Assembly (NCBI GenBank): GCA_024509875.1 | Contig: JAMPIV010022930.1 | Location: 124,001 to 188,000 of the forward strand | Source: Oreohelix idahoensis | Lineage: Eukaryota; Mollusca; Gastropoda; Stylommatophora; Oreohelicidae | Direction: 5' to 3' | Length of the DNA stretch: 64,000 nucleotides | Shown here: positions 7,096-17,800 of the stretch, piece by piece | Position numbering within the stretch: position 1 is the first letter of the stretch | Layout of the letters: each line of letters begins with the position of its first letter | Made by a program: the position numbers and the translations under genes | Notes under the pieces: model-generated | Databases searched by the model: none | Told to the model about the DNA's origin: nothing | The model's input: the letters and a program-made list of their open reading frames with translations, nothing else

Positions 7096-9976
7096 AAACT
7101 AATTCAAAGGGAGAGAAGCCAGTTTGTTCATGCGGTACCTCCCGATAAGCAAATAGAACAGCTGGGAGTGCTCTGTCCCAGTCATGAGGGTGCTTAGCAG
7201 TAACCTTATGTAGTAGTTGTTTAAGTGTACGGTTAAGTCTTTCAACCGCACCATTACTCATAGGATGATAAATACTACTTAAATTCCTATCAATGTTCCA
7301 AGTTTTCATGACTTCCTTCATGGTGTCAGATATGAACTGTGACCCATGGTCTGATAAAAGTTTTCTAGGAAACCCTATTCTAGAAAAGATGAGATGTAGT
7401 GCATCAGCTACATCTGTGGTAGTGGTGGTCTTTAATGGGATAGCTTCTGGCCATCGTGTGCACAAATCAATGCACGTAAGGACGAATCTATGTCCTCTGG
7501 CCGATGGTAGCAATGGACCAATAATATCTATGGCCATCTTGTCAAAAGGTCTTACTGAGATATCGCAAGCCTGAATAGGCGCCGTGTGAAAAGCTCCACG
7601 TGCTTTCACTTCTTGGCATGTAGTACAGGAACGTACATACTGCGAAATATCTCTTGACACTCCTGGCCAAAAGAATGAAGACAGTACTCGAGATCGTGTT
7701 CGAGTATATCCCATATGTCCAGCACAATGTGAGTCATGTGCATGTTGAAGAATGTACCGTCTAAAAGTATACGGGACCATAACTTGTTGTTTCATTTGTG
7801 ATTTGTCATTAGAACATCTAATCAATATGTCATTTTTAATAACAAAACAATGTTTGTTATTATTACCTGAGGATAGATTGTCAACTTTATCAACCAGCTT
7901 AAAAATTTTTTTTAAAGATTTATCCTCTTTTTGTTTGGTTGCAAATGTTTCCCTGTCAATAGGTGAATTGACTACAAATTCCTCTTGGTTGTCTGCATCC
8001 ATTTTATTATCATCAACTTTCTCCATGAGTTGAGTCTGCGCTCTAGTCGTCACGGCGTTTCCAGTGCATAGGTTATGTTTCTCCCATTCTATAATCTCAT
8101 CTGGAGTACAATCTTTACTGCCGTGTATACGACCAACCATCAGATCAGCTATAGGCTTTTTTAGCATACATACTTTTACGTTCCCTGTGAAAAAAGGTGT
8201 GTTAACATGAATAATAGCTGTGGGGTAAAACTCGATAGTTCCCCCAAAAGTCATGCAACGGACATATTCCCCCGTTGCACAGCTAGGATGTACCAGCGAC
8301 TGTCGTACACCAATCGTTGTGGATCCTGAATCCCTCAGCACTGAGACGACGGATCCATTAACTAATCCCCTGTTAAAAATTAGTAGGCCTGTTCCATCGT
8401 TGACTGCAAGACCTACCTCTGGTGTAATATGTCCGCAGTTAAGCACTGTTTCTTTCGCCTTCTGAAAAATAAGATTGCATTGTTGGCAACTATTTGCCAC
8501 ATTATAATTAATAGCAAAACATGCAGCAGAAGACTGTGTTGTATTATTGTCAAGTGGGACCTGAGCTATAGGGGTAGTATTATTTGTAACTGCTGCCCCT
8601 GTATTATGGTTGTAATGAGATGATCCCCGAGAATGAGATCGATTCCGAGTATAATTGTTAGAATTATCTCGTCGTCCTCTATAGTAACTATTATCTCGAT
8701 GTCTCGAGCCATGATTATTACCATTCCAGTTACTATTATTATTGGGAGTATGTGATCGATTATAATTAGTGTTATGTTGACCATTGTGGTAGTTTGTTTG
8801 AGGTGAATAATTTCTATCTCGTGATCTACCTCTGTTGAACTCATTTTTATTGTTGAAATCATTATGATGTCCCTTCTGAAAGTTAACATTGTGATTTCTT
8901 TGGAACCTGCTTCTGTCTACACTGTGATGTCTTTGTTTGTTATTATGATTGTAGGCCATATTAGACGCCACAGGTAGAGGTTCTCTTAATGAGGAGTTAG
9001 AAATGGTTGCATTCGGATGTGCCGAACAGTAGTTTAAAGAAATTTTTTCTAACTCGTCCATAGTACCTGGTTTACGCTCCTGCAAATATGCAAAAAATGG
9101 CTGGCTAACCGAAGATAATACCTTATCCCGTAGTAGTAAATCAACTAATTTGTCGTATGATTTGTTGACTTCTGCCAGTTCAACCCATCTATTAAATGTA
9201 TTGCGTATGTTCGCAATGAATCCTGCAAAATCTTTTGGAGATTCAGGTAAAATTCCCTTAAATTTCAACCTACAGTGTTCCTCGTCCAGGTGAAACCTTC
9301 GTAAAAGCAAGGACTTAATAGCACCGTAGTTATTTGCTATTGATGGGTCAGCATTTTGAGAAGCCGTCAATGGTTCTCCAACCAAGAATTCATTTAACTT
9401 GAGTACCCATGACTCTTCAGGCAAATGATTTGTTTTGCAAGTCTGTTCAAAACGTGACAGGAACGATGAAAGGTCATCCACGTTCAAGTTGAGAGTGGGT
9501 AATTTAAAGTTGTAGAAATGTTTAGTTTGGCTGGATGATGATCCATTTTGTGCGTTATTATTCTGGTTTGCATCAGCACTTTGTGCTTGTAATCTTGCTG
9601 TCTCCAATTTAATACGCGCCAATTCCATTTCTTGTTGTAAAATAATTTCCTCTCGTTTCAGTTTATTCTCTTCTTCCTGTCTGGCGATCGCTCTTTGCTC
9701 TTCTCTTTCACATTGAGCAATCTCTCTCAATCTATTTTCCTTGTCAATTTGCTTCATCTCACGTTCTGCTTCCTCTTTCTTTAATGCAGCCTTTTGTTCC
9801 TCTTCCTCTTTCTTTAATGCAGCTTTTTGTTCCTCTTCCTCTTTCTTTAATGCAGCTTTTTTCTCTGCTTCTTTTCTTTCATGTTTTTCCAGTTCTGCCT
9901 CAGCAAACTGACGAAGTTCTTGAGATTTATAACCATATTCCCTACCAATTTTAACGAAATGGTCTATAGTAAGCAT
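7043..9976 (-). CDS. gypsy-type gag, protease and integrase, first frame
   Basis: 977 residues. The N-terminus is a Glu/Lys-rich coiled coil with three near-repeats of KKEEEEQKAAL (about 35-75). A gag/capsid-like domain lies at about 160-330 (FKLPTLNLNVDDLSSFLSRFEQ, RFHLDEEHCRLKFKGI). An Asn/Arg-rich basic stretch follows at about 350-470 and replaces classical zinc knuckles. The aspartic protease shows DSGSTTIG near 549. The integrase has its HHCC zinc domain (HDSHCAGHMG near 747, CTTC near 784) and catalytic D, D and E in MAIDIIGP, SDHGSQF and GAVERLNRT near 813, 875 and 911. The frame stops soon after FELVFGAPP, within the integrase, at a run of six Cs. Confidence 0.93.
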   Translation of the reverse strand: MLTIDHFVKIGREYGYKSQELRQFAEAELEKHERKEAEKKAALKKEEEEQKAALKKEEEEQKAALKKEEAEREMKQIDKENRLREIAQCEREEQRAIARQEEENKLKREEIILQQEMELARIKLETARLQAQSADANQNNNAQNGSSSSQTKHFYNFKLPTLNLNVDDLSSFLSRFEQTCKTNHLPEESWVLKLNEFLVGEPLTASQNADPSIANNYGAIKSLLLRRFHLDEEHCRLKFKGILPESPKDFAGFIANIRNTFNRWVELAEVNKSYDKLVDLLLRDKVLSSVSQPFFAYLQERKPGTMDELEKISLNYCSAHPNATISNSSLREPLPVASNMAYNHNNKQRHHSVDRSRFQRNHNVNFQKGHHNDFNNKNEFNRGRSRDRNYSPQTNYHNGQHNTNYNRSHTPNNNSNWNGNNHGSRHRDNSYYRGRRDNSNNYTRNRSHSRGSSHYNHNTGAAVTNNTTPIAQVPLDNNTTQSSAACFAINYNVANSCQQCNLIFQKAKETVLNCGHITPEVGLAVNDGTGLLIFNRGLVNGSVVSVLRDSGSTTIGVRQSLVHPSCATGEYVRCMTFGGTIEFYPTAIIHVNTPFFTGNVKVCMLKKPIADLMVGRIHGSKDCTPDEIIEWEKHNLCTGNAVTTRAQTQLMEKVDDNKMDADNQEEFVVNSPIDRETFATKQKEDKSLKKIFKLVDKVDNLSSGNNNKHCFVIKNDILIRCSNDKSQMKQQVMVPYTFRRYILQHAHDSHCAGHMGYTRTRSRVLSSFFWPGVSRDISQYVRSCTTCQEVKARGAFHTAPIQACDISVRPFDKMAIDIIGPLLPSARGHRFVLTCIDLCTRWPEAIPLKTTTTTDVADALHLIFSRIGFPRKLLSDHGSQFISDTMKEVMKTWNIDRNLSSIYHPMSNGAVERLNRTLKQLLHKVTAKHPHDWDRALPAVLFAYREVPHEQTGFSPFELVFGAPPKRSYGTNKRLIN

Positions 9977-11437
9977 TTTGACTTTTATCTGTAAGTAATT
10001 ATTGATAATTACTGATTAAAATAGTCAATAGTAGCTTCAGAGTAATTATTATACTTACTCAACTTAGAAATATTCAATATAAATAATCACAATAGTACTG
10101 AACTCTAATGTCTAAGTTCAACTAATAGACAATATTTTGTAACAATATTGTATCTAAATAATACTATATCATAAATAGTTATGATATCTGTTAACTATAA
10201 TGTAATTACATCACACAATTAATCTCAATATCCAATAATGTTGGGTATGAAGGGTACAAACAATGTTAAGACGCAAACAAGACATTTTCACAATTAAAAA
10301 TGAATTTACAAACTAAGTAGAACAAGCGGAAGTACCGTAAGCAAGAAGGAAGGTCACGGATTGACCTGAGGCGAGATTGAACTCAATCTATGACAGAACA
10401 CAAGAAAAAAAATTGACTGCAAAAAGTAATGACGTCATAGGACTCATGAACGGACATATATTAACAATTCAAATAAATTATAGCAAGATGGAGAAAATAC
10501 GCAATAGTTACGAACAAATTACAGAAATGAATAAAAATTGGAACTGAATACACTATAATACACTGGTTATTACTAGACTAGACATCTAACATGCAAGGTT
10601 AATTAATAGCAGATACGAACGGATGAAATCATCGGAAAGTCGTCGATGGATCCTTCATTAAGTGCCATTAACTGACGGCCCTATAGTGCGATTAAAACCA
10701 ATTTGGACATCCAGGGAGCCATGAAAATTGGTTTCTATTCTCCTCCCAACCATCCCACGAAGCAGGAACAACACAAATGGTGAAAACAGATATAACATAG
10801 ATACATGAAAAATAGAATAGACATGCCTGTACAGACGAAATGGACTTAGTACTGTGTTATCTCAATGACAACAGTCACAAATTTAGACTTATCTTTTAAC
10901 GCGTCGCCCGATGCGATCTTCACCAACGGACTAGACCAGTGTCTAGAACTGCTTGCTCCTCGTTGGCAGATAACGACTTTTCCATCGTTTGGTCTATTGT
11001 GATCTTGTATTTTTCATCAAAACTGGAATGCGCTGACTTTGTCCCTTGAGCGTTAGCATGTACGCACGATGTTGTGACGTCAGGTTGACCTTCGTAGTTA
11101 CGCGTGCCACGTCATATTTATGAAATCACGTGATTGTTTACACTGACAAACAACATTTTTCTTTCTTATATATGAATAAGTGTTCTTAGGTCAGTTTCTT
11201 GCGCTGATTTTAAATTTGAAATCCGTTTATCTCTATCACATCGGGTTCTTAAGATATTTGTGAATAAATATATTTTTGGGAAACCGTTATTTGCTCCGTT
11301 TCATTTTTACTATATAACTTATTAAAATTTTTAAAAATGCAAAATAATTCTACTTTTTATACTGCTAAAAGATGCATGACATATGTTACGCTATTTTTCA
11401 AATAGTTACTGTATTTTGAAATAATTCTGAGCGAAAT
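9977..11437. other. non-coding leader between gag and the antisense ORF
   Basis: No ORFs of significance. It must hold the gag leader, read right to left, and any promoter of the antisense ORF, read left to right. Around 11100-11180 the sequence has tgacgtca-like and cacgtgat motifs upstream of that ORF. I cannot assign a promoter with confidence. Confidence 0.45.
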
Positions 11438-13058
11438 ATGGCTTCTAGAAGTTGTAGAAATTTGGCTGATCTGTTCTGTTACATGTGCGGATATTTTACC
11501 GATCGTGTTCACCAGAAAAACTTTACACCATTAGGCATTACTAAAGAAAGCATATGAACTTTATTTCGATTCGAAAGTTGATGATGCAAATAAATCTTGG
11601 AAGCCAAATGCAGTTTGTTCGACTTGTGCAAATACATTGGCAGGTTGGTTACGAAAATCGCCGAAGCATAAGTCGATGCCTGTTGGAGTGCCAGTAATAT
11701 GGCGTGAACCGACACATCACGCAACCATCAGAAAGTGATAGTTTACCTGCTTTAGAAACTAATTCTGACTCGGATTATATACCGGTGAATGATGGTGTTC
11801 ACTTAATTACCATTCAGAACTTTCAGATCTAATACGTGATCTTGCTCTTACCAAAGGAAAAGCGGAATTACTCGGTTCGCGACTCAAAGAATGGAATCTT
11901 TTAGCGCCCAATACTCCGATATCTAAATTTCGTCATAGACACAGAGAACTTGTTCAATACTTTGAGATGGATGATGACATTTGCTATTGCAAAGATGTAA
12001 ACGGTCTAATAGTGCACCTCGGTCATGAGCACATAGTCAACGAATGGCGACTTTTCATCGACTCTTCCAAGACTAGTCTAAAAGCCGTGTTATTGCATAA
12101 CGGAAATTTATTTTCATCAATTCCAGTCGCCTACTCTGTTTATATGAAAGAAACTTATGACAATATGGCTATACTTTTGGCAAAAATAAAGTACAATGAC
12201 TACCAATGGCGGATTTGTGGAGACCTAAAGGTCATTGCAATTCTCACGGGCATGCTGACTGGGTATACTAAATTTTGTTGCTTCCTGTGTGAATGGGACA
12301 GCCGCAACAGACAGGAACATTATGCAAGAAAGGTGTGGCCTATCAAGGATCGTATGCAACTCGGGCATAAAAATGTAATACACGAGCCATTAGTTAACAA
12401 AGACAGCATCATTTTACCATCGTTACATATAAAGTTGGGGCTCATGAAGAATTTCGTAAAAGTGTTAGATAAAACGAGCATAGCTTTCACTTATCTTCGA
12501 GAAAAGTTTCCGCAAGTTAGCGATGCAAAGATAAAGGAAGGTATCTTTGTAGGACCTCAGATTAGGAAAGTTATTGCAGACAAACAATTCGAGGACTTGT
12601 TACATGGTAGTGAACTTCGCGCATGGATGGCATTCAATTCGATCGTCGATAACTTTCTGGGAAATCACAAATCTGTCGACTATGAGCATATTGTTGAGCA
12701 GTGCATAGATGCATACAGAATTATGGGCTGTAACGTGTCCCTCAAAATCCATTTGCTCGATTCGCATCTTGACTTTTTCCCTGACAACCTTGGTGAAGTC
12801 AGCGATGAATATGGAGAACGATTCCATCAAGATATCGCCGTAATGGAGTCACGTTATCAAGGACGGTGGAGTGTGACCATGCTTGCCGATTATTGTTGGT
12901 TGCTTCATCGCGATGTACCACATGCCATTCACCGACGAAAGTCGACTGCAAAGAAATTCAAGCTACATAAGTGTTATACTTCTTGTACGAATGATGTTGT
13001 AATACTGTATGCGTTGTTAAAAAACTTCAATTGCGTATTTCTAGAGATCCCGACCTGA
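11438..13058 (+). pseudogene. antisense passenger ORF inside the gypsy-type element, decayed at its N-terminus
   Basis: From ATG at 11438 a frame encodes MASRSCRNLADLFCYMCGYF with a CxxC, then shifts frame near 11550, again near 11725-11760 and near 11815. The pieces include VCSTCANTLAGWLR. From about 11880 to 13058 the frame is open, with 363 residues after ATG 11967. Conserved-looking blocks are GDLKVIAILTGM, FCCFLCEWDSR (CxxC), LPSLHIKLGLMKNFV, GIFVGPQIRKVI, NFLGNHKS and DEYGERFHQDI. I recognise this as a large family of uncharacterised animal proteins often met next to transposable elements. The D, CxxC, H and E pattern is reminiscent of an RNase H-fold transposase with a zinc insert, but that is inference. 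It lies opposite to gag-pol, between the 5' LTR and gag. Confidence 0.75.
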
Positions 13059-13211
13059 TAGAAAAAAACGGTTTGCAGATTTAAAAACAGCGCATTAAAA
13101 TTGACCAGAAAAACATAGACATGTTAGAGAAAGAAAAAAAAAATTTTTTTTTGTTAGCCAGTGTTATCGAAAGTCATGAAAAAATTTTTGGTTTTTGGTT
13201 GTTTTTCGTCC
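13059..13211 (+). other. 3' side of the antisense ORF
   Basis: AT-rich sequence with A and T runs between the stop codon of the antisense ORF and the primer-binding site of the LTR element. No further coding sequence is seen. Confidence 0.4.
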
Positions 13212-13228
13212 CCACATACCGGGCACCA
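13212..13228 (-). other. putative primer-binding site of the gypsy-type element
   Basis: On the - strand, one base inside the 5' LTR, the sequence reads TGGTGCCCGGTATGTGG. It begins with TGG, as expected for pairing to the CCA end of a tRNA primer. The matching tRNA was not identified. Confidence 0.6.
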
Positions 13229-13229
13229 C

Positions 13230-14046
13230 TGTTGCAAGGTGGTTTGCTCTGAACAATGTTCCATGTGATATGAATAAAACAATTATAAATTTCTGGCCAT
13301 TGTTTTTTTTCTTTGATATGTTAGTTTTTTCATTCAGTGATAGTGCATCGTGCCTTCGATGGAAGATTAAGCGAATGCGGGGGTGGAAGATTCCGAACAA
13401 TACTTGAACCTTGGAATACGATTGATTTGATAAGTCATTTCATTGAGTCCATACATTTAATTCACAGTTGTACACACAGGATGATCATTTCAAATAGGAG
13501 TAGAGCATAAGTCCATATAAGTCATGCATAAATTAATCAATAACGTAGACTGCTGGTTATGTGTCAATGTCCGTTTAAAGATACAATGCAGTATTGTCGT
13601 CAGAACATCACAGCTATATGCACGAGCAGATAGACATGGCTACCTGCCGACAGTGAGACTGCGAGTCTGAATATTTCATATGAATTTGACGATTATTCTC
13701 ATCCTTCTGAGGATTCTAGTTAATTACTAACCTCCATAAATTTTCCTCTCATATAGAGTTCTAGGACTGACCCTGGTCCATCAAAAAATGCATATATATG
13801 GCTATATCATGCCATTGAATTGGAAGGTTAGAAAAACGCAGCTATTCAGCTTGGCGGTCAAGTAACAAAGGGTAGCGTTTCTTAGTTACCGACTGTGACC
13901 CAAACAACGCTATACACGTCATAATCGATCGTGTATGGAGCGTTCAATAATTGAAACATCTATCGCAATATATTAAATGCCTTAACCTTTACAATTGCAC
14001 GTCTGATAACCTTTAGCAGACGGCGTTAATATCATATACCGTAACA
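13230..14046 (-). repeat. 5' LTR of the gypsy-type element
   Basis: Near-identical to 3312-4126. It is followed on the + strand by acaag, the second copy of the target duplication. As the upstream LTR of a - strand element it should carry the promoter for gag-pol. Confidence 0.93.
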
Positions 14047-14051
14047 ACAAG

Positions 14052-14420
14052 CTAGCATAATCTGGGCTGTCTAAGCAGCGTATGCATGCTCTGAAGGCCC
14101 ATATGTGAGAACACCACCATATTATTCGACACATTATCAACACTACTCTGTGTAATTCCTGGTAGTCTCTAAAGAGATAAAAAAAAAAGGACTACTGCAC
14201 ATTCAGGCATATCAAATAATGTGACCAAATATGAAGTTGTGCATGGGGATGGCAATATGATTGAATATGCTTAGGGTGTGCAGAAGGTATACATTGATAG
14301 ACAAGATTAACAGAAGGGACGTGAATATGCCCTGCTATGTTGTGAGGAAGATAATTGCTTTTGGCCCATATTATTTGTGGTCTTTACTTCATCCTTGATT
14401 ATGTCATTACATGGTTAGGA
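14052..14420. other. degenerate repeat DNA, 5' LINE-like
   Basis: Contains ctactgcacattcaggcat followed by a stretch ending in gttgtgcatggggatggca. A related stretch lies at about 24850-24910, and there is weaker likeness to the 5' end of the intact LINE at 31.6 kb. It is probably an old LINE or SINE remnant and no coding is seen. Confidence 0.4.
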
Positions 14421-15063
14421 AATGCATGGAGGCATATCTGGAGTCATCCTTATATGACCACCAGCTATGCACAATGCTACAGTGTACGTACGTGGAAGTG
14501 AACCTATGTCTGTGAGGCTAATTACATTCTCATTGACTTGAAATCATCCACACACTTCCAGGGATTCCCCCTGTGGCAAAACTTGTCGAGAACCCAGCAT
14601 TGCACACTAAGCTTGGAGAAGTCACTTGAGCCCCAGGCGTAATTCTTTGGCTTTTACTTGGTTGACTGCATGCAGAAGGATCTCACTGTGGGCTCAGGGA
14701 TCGGCAGGGGAAGCTGGGAAGTGGCTCTGTGCTGGATGTGACAATTCTTTAGGAGAGCCCAGAACCAGAGTATAGTATTTTAGCTCTACACTATTGGAGA
14801 GCCCCCTTGGATGGCAGGGAATGCACAGTAGGCCACATGCTTCTTACTCCTAGCTTGGGATCAGATGTGACGATCCTTTAAATAGAAGCAAGCTGGAGAA
14901 ACTGGAGCTCATGACTTCAACTCAACATGTTTCAGAATGGCAGAAAAGTCACAGGAAAAGCCTAGATCTACAGTGTAGATAATACCAAGGAGTCTTCAAT
15001 TTGGTATTGGCTGCTAAAGAGCAAGAAGCTCAGCAGCCCTAGTTAAACAACAACAACAACAAC
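14421..15063 (+). mobile_element. about 645-bp retroposon with (CAA)n tail, copy A
   Basis: Begins near atgcatggaggcatatctgg and ends in aacaacaacaacaacaac. It is flanked by an imperfect 9-bp duplication, tggttagga at 14412 and tggttatga at 15064. The internal part (gaacccagcattgcacac, agagcccagaaccagag, gttggagagccccctggat-like) is shared with three more copies at 35.3, 43.9 and 61.1 kb, and with the 5' region of the RNase H LINE at about 17.1-17.5 kb. It has no ORF, so it must rely on enzymes supplied by another element. Confidence 0.82.
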
Positions 15064-15108
15064 TGGTTATGATGAATTGATTTGTAATTTTATTCATATG
15101 TTTGACAG

Positions 15109-15193
15109 TCTCGAGTGGCCACCCAAAACAGTGGAGAGCGCAGCTTTCACATCTTCTATCAGCTGTTACAGGGCTTAAGTGAAAGTGAGCTAG
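15109..15193 (+). CDS. class I myosin exon c
   Basis: The acceptor tttgacag and donor gtaagtg bound a phase-0 exon encoding SRVATQNSGERSFHIFYQLL and on to GLSESEL, plus one base. The SRV..GERxFHxFYQLL segment is a signature of myosin motor domains. It follows the microexon directly in phase, across an intron of about 13 kb that holds the complete LTR retrotransposon. Confidence 0.93.
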
Positions 15194-15799
15194 GTAAGTG
15201 TTATAAATTTCTAATTATTGCCATGTGTTTAAAATAATTGCCTTTTGGCATTTCAGAAATATCCTTAATTGCATTATATAAGGGGCAAAGTCTTTTACAG
15301 ACAGGGGGTATGATGTGTTGGTGTTGTGGGTAGTGGGTTTCCCCCCTTGCTTCACCCTAGGCCTAGTGAATTCTTGTTCATGAAAGGAGCGACCATTGCG
15401 GTGTTAGTCTCTAGGCCTAGCAAAACCTCTCATACCCGAAGATTGTTGTGCATGGTGAAGAGCCACACCCTCCTCGAGGTAGTCCTGGTAACTGAGGGTG
15501 CGAATCCTCAGGCTAAACACAACGGATCTAGAGGAGCAAACCTCGATAATAAAACCGGTGCACTACACCGTACACTCCCTCTGTGGGTGGGAAGGAGCCG
15601 GATGGATACTGAACAAGTCTTGGGAGTGGGAACGAGTGTGGACTGCTCCCTGAAGATCAGAACCCATCGTACAGGCACAGAGACTCAGGACGTGATGATC
15701 CTATTGTCTTCAACTCTTGGTCACATGCCTAGAGCCTCGGAGAACTCGGCGTAACCAGCAGGCAATTTGGTGGCGGGGAAAGAGCACTGTGAGCCCTAC

Positions 15800-16626
15800 T
15801 GTTACTGGGGAAGTGTCCCAGTAGATGCGAGAGTTTGCTTGTTTATACAAGGGGGTCCTTAATGATTATTGTTTCAGACTGTTTATACTGGCTCTTCTAT
15901 TTACGTTTACTTCCATTTATCCCTTGTCTTTCTCAGTCAATTATGATATCGTGCTAGTGATGGTAAATTACGCGAAGGTGGGATAGAATATTTGTCGACT
16001 TCATAATATAATCAAATTCCAAGGTTAGAGACTTGATAAGTCATTCCTTGAGTCCACATATATTTATTATATCAATTCCATACACGAACAGTTCACATAT
16101 GGTCATCATGAAGAATTATACATAATAAGTTGCAGTTCATACTTCATATATTATTCCTTTACAAATCAGTCCTTTGTCTCGTAGCTTGAAAACATAAAAG
16201 TCAGAACAGCATAACTGTATGCACGCGTGGTTGGTAATTCCAACGACCGACAGTGAGATTATGCGTCTGGCACTAGTAGAACTAAACGGACTATAAATTC
16301 ATCTTGACAAGGTTTAGTCACTTACTAACCTGTAAGTTCATCTTTCTTCATCATCACATTGGACTGACCCATGTCCATTATTTAATACAATATAATCGTG
16401 CGGCAATACATGCCCGGCAATCTAACATTCCAAGGACACGTCTTCTCGGTTCGACGGTCGTCTAGAAAAGGGTCCCGTCTCTTGGTCACCGTGCGTGACT
16501 ACTAACGCTGAAACGTCACAGCGTTCACTAGACTAATAATACTTTTACATTACATTACACGTTGTAACCCCTAAAATCGCATGCTGCTAACCTCTAGCAG
16601 ACCATGCCAATTAATCTACCGTAACA
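15800..16626 (-). mobile_element. solo LTR related to the gypsy-type element
   Basis: TGTTAC at the left and GTAACA at the right are perfect inverted ends. The 5-bp duplication cctac flanks it at 15795-15799 and 16627-16631. Internal stretches such as ttgagtccac, ctgtatgcacg and gaccgacagtgaga align with the LTR at 3.3-4.1 kb. Overall divergence is considerable, so it is an older or sister subfamily. No internal coding region remains, as after LTR-LTR recombination. Confidence 0.88.
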
Positions 16627-17800
16627 CCTACCTTGGCTACGTATCACAAGGAGATGCAGAAACACCCCCTTTATCTCCCCCAGAGCTGGCACAGTACACT
16701 TCTGGCTCCTACCCGGGGCGGTAGGAAATCCACAGGCACCCCCAGCATCACAATGCCATGAAAATGACAAAGTTGGAATTTACTAACTCAAACCTGGCAG
16801 AGCAAGTCCTCCATCAGATGCGGCCGATGCTGGGCCCACTGGCGCATGGACACGTCCCGATCCCCATCGAGACTTGCCCGGGGAGCCTACCCCGGCTCAA
16901 AAAAGCAGAGAAGGCCACTCTCCAAACCTCCGATGTCTTGCGGGCAGTGTTAGGATGTGCAAGAACATGGACAGGAAGACTCCACAACTTCCCCACTGAA
17001 GACACACCCACGACGACCGTTGCCTCAATTGGCTGTGTGTGGTGTACCCGGAAACGGGGCCTCCCAGTACTGAGGCACAGTTAAGTCCCCGATGTCACTT
17101 ATCGGTGCAGAGTTGAGAGAGATGGCTGAGCATCACAATCCCCCCTGTGTTGCAGCATGATGAGAACCCAGCATTGCACACTGAGCTTGGGGGGATCACT
17201 TGGGCACCAGACTTAATACTGGCTCTTGACTGGATGGCTGCATGCAGGAGATTTCTACAATGGAGAGATGGCAGGTGGTGGGTATCTGGAAGTGGCTCTG
17301 TGCAGGACGTGAGGATTCCTTGGGAGAGCCCAGAACCAGAGCACAGCATTGTGCAAGCTCTGCATAGTTGGAGAGCCCCCCTGGATGACGGGGAATGCAC
17401 AGTGTGCCACCCCACCTATCCCCAACTGCTAACTTAAAACCAGAAGTGGGGTCCTCTGTATGCGTGCCAGGCCAGGATAAAATGCCTGGGAAAGAGACTG
17501 GAGCTCAGAACTCCCTAACTCAAAGTTGCAGGATGGCAGAAAAGCCACGGGAAAGACAGGTCTATTTTGAAGATAACGCAACCATATTTTCATCATACGA
17601 GCTCGGACGCCGCCTCGGTAAACAAGGTCCGCGCAGAGCAGTGACACCCCCAGGCTGCTTGCGAATAGTTTACTACTGGGAAAATAAACAGATTAGGGAT
17701 GAGCCCACTCTCCCATTGAAGAGGTGCTAAAGTCGTAGATACTGGGCCAGAAGGCGCACCGGAAACCACAGTATCATGCAACTCGCTTTTTTTTTTATGG

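Larger units (their letters stand above)
3312..14046 (-). mobile_element. complete Ty3/gypsy-type LTR retrotransposon with integrase before RT
   Basis: Two near-identical LTRs (815 and 817 bp, TGTTG...TAACA) bound the element. A 5-bp target duplication, acaag, lies at 3307-3311 and 14047-14051. Coding runs right to left: gag, protease and integrase in the first frame, then the integrase C-terminal end, reverse transcriptase and RNase H in the second. Known Ty3/gypsy elements normally have RT-RNase H-integrase. The order seen here is that of Gmr1-type gypsy elements and of Ty1/copia. A separate decayed ORF lies antisense between the 5' LTR and gag. I could see only one substitution and a T-run length change between the LTRs, so the insertion is recent. 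Confidence 0.93.

Noticed and set aside
15326..15754. 142-codon ORF in the LINE 5' region
   Set aside because: No recognisable domain and no zinc knuckles. Probably chance in a GC-richer leader.
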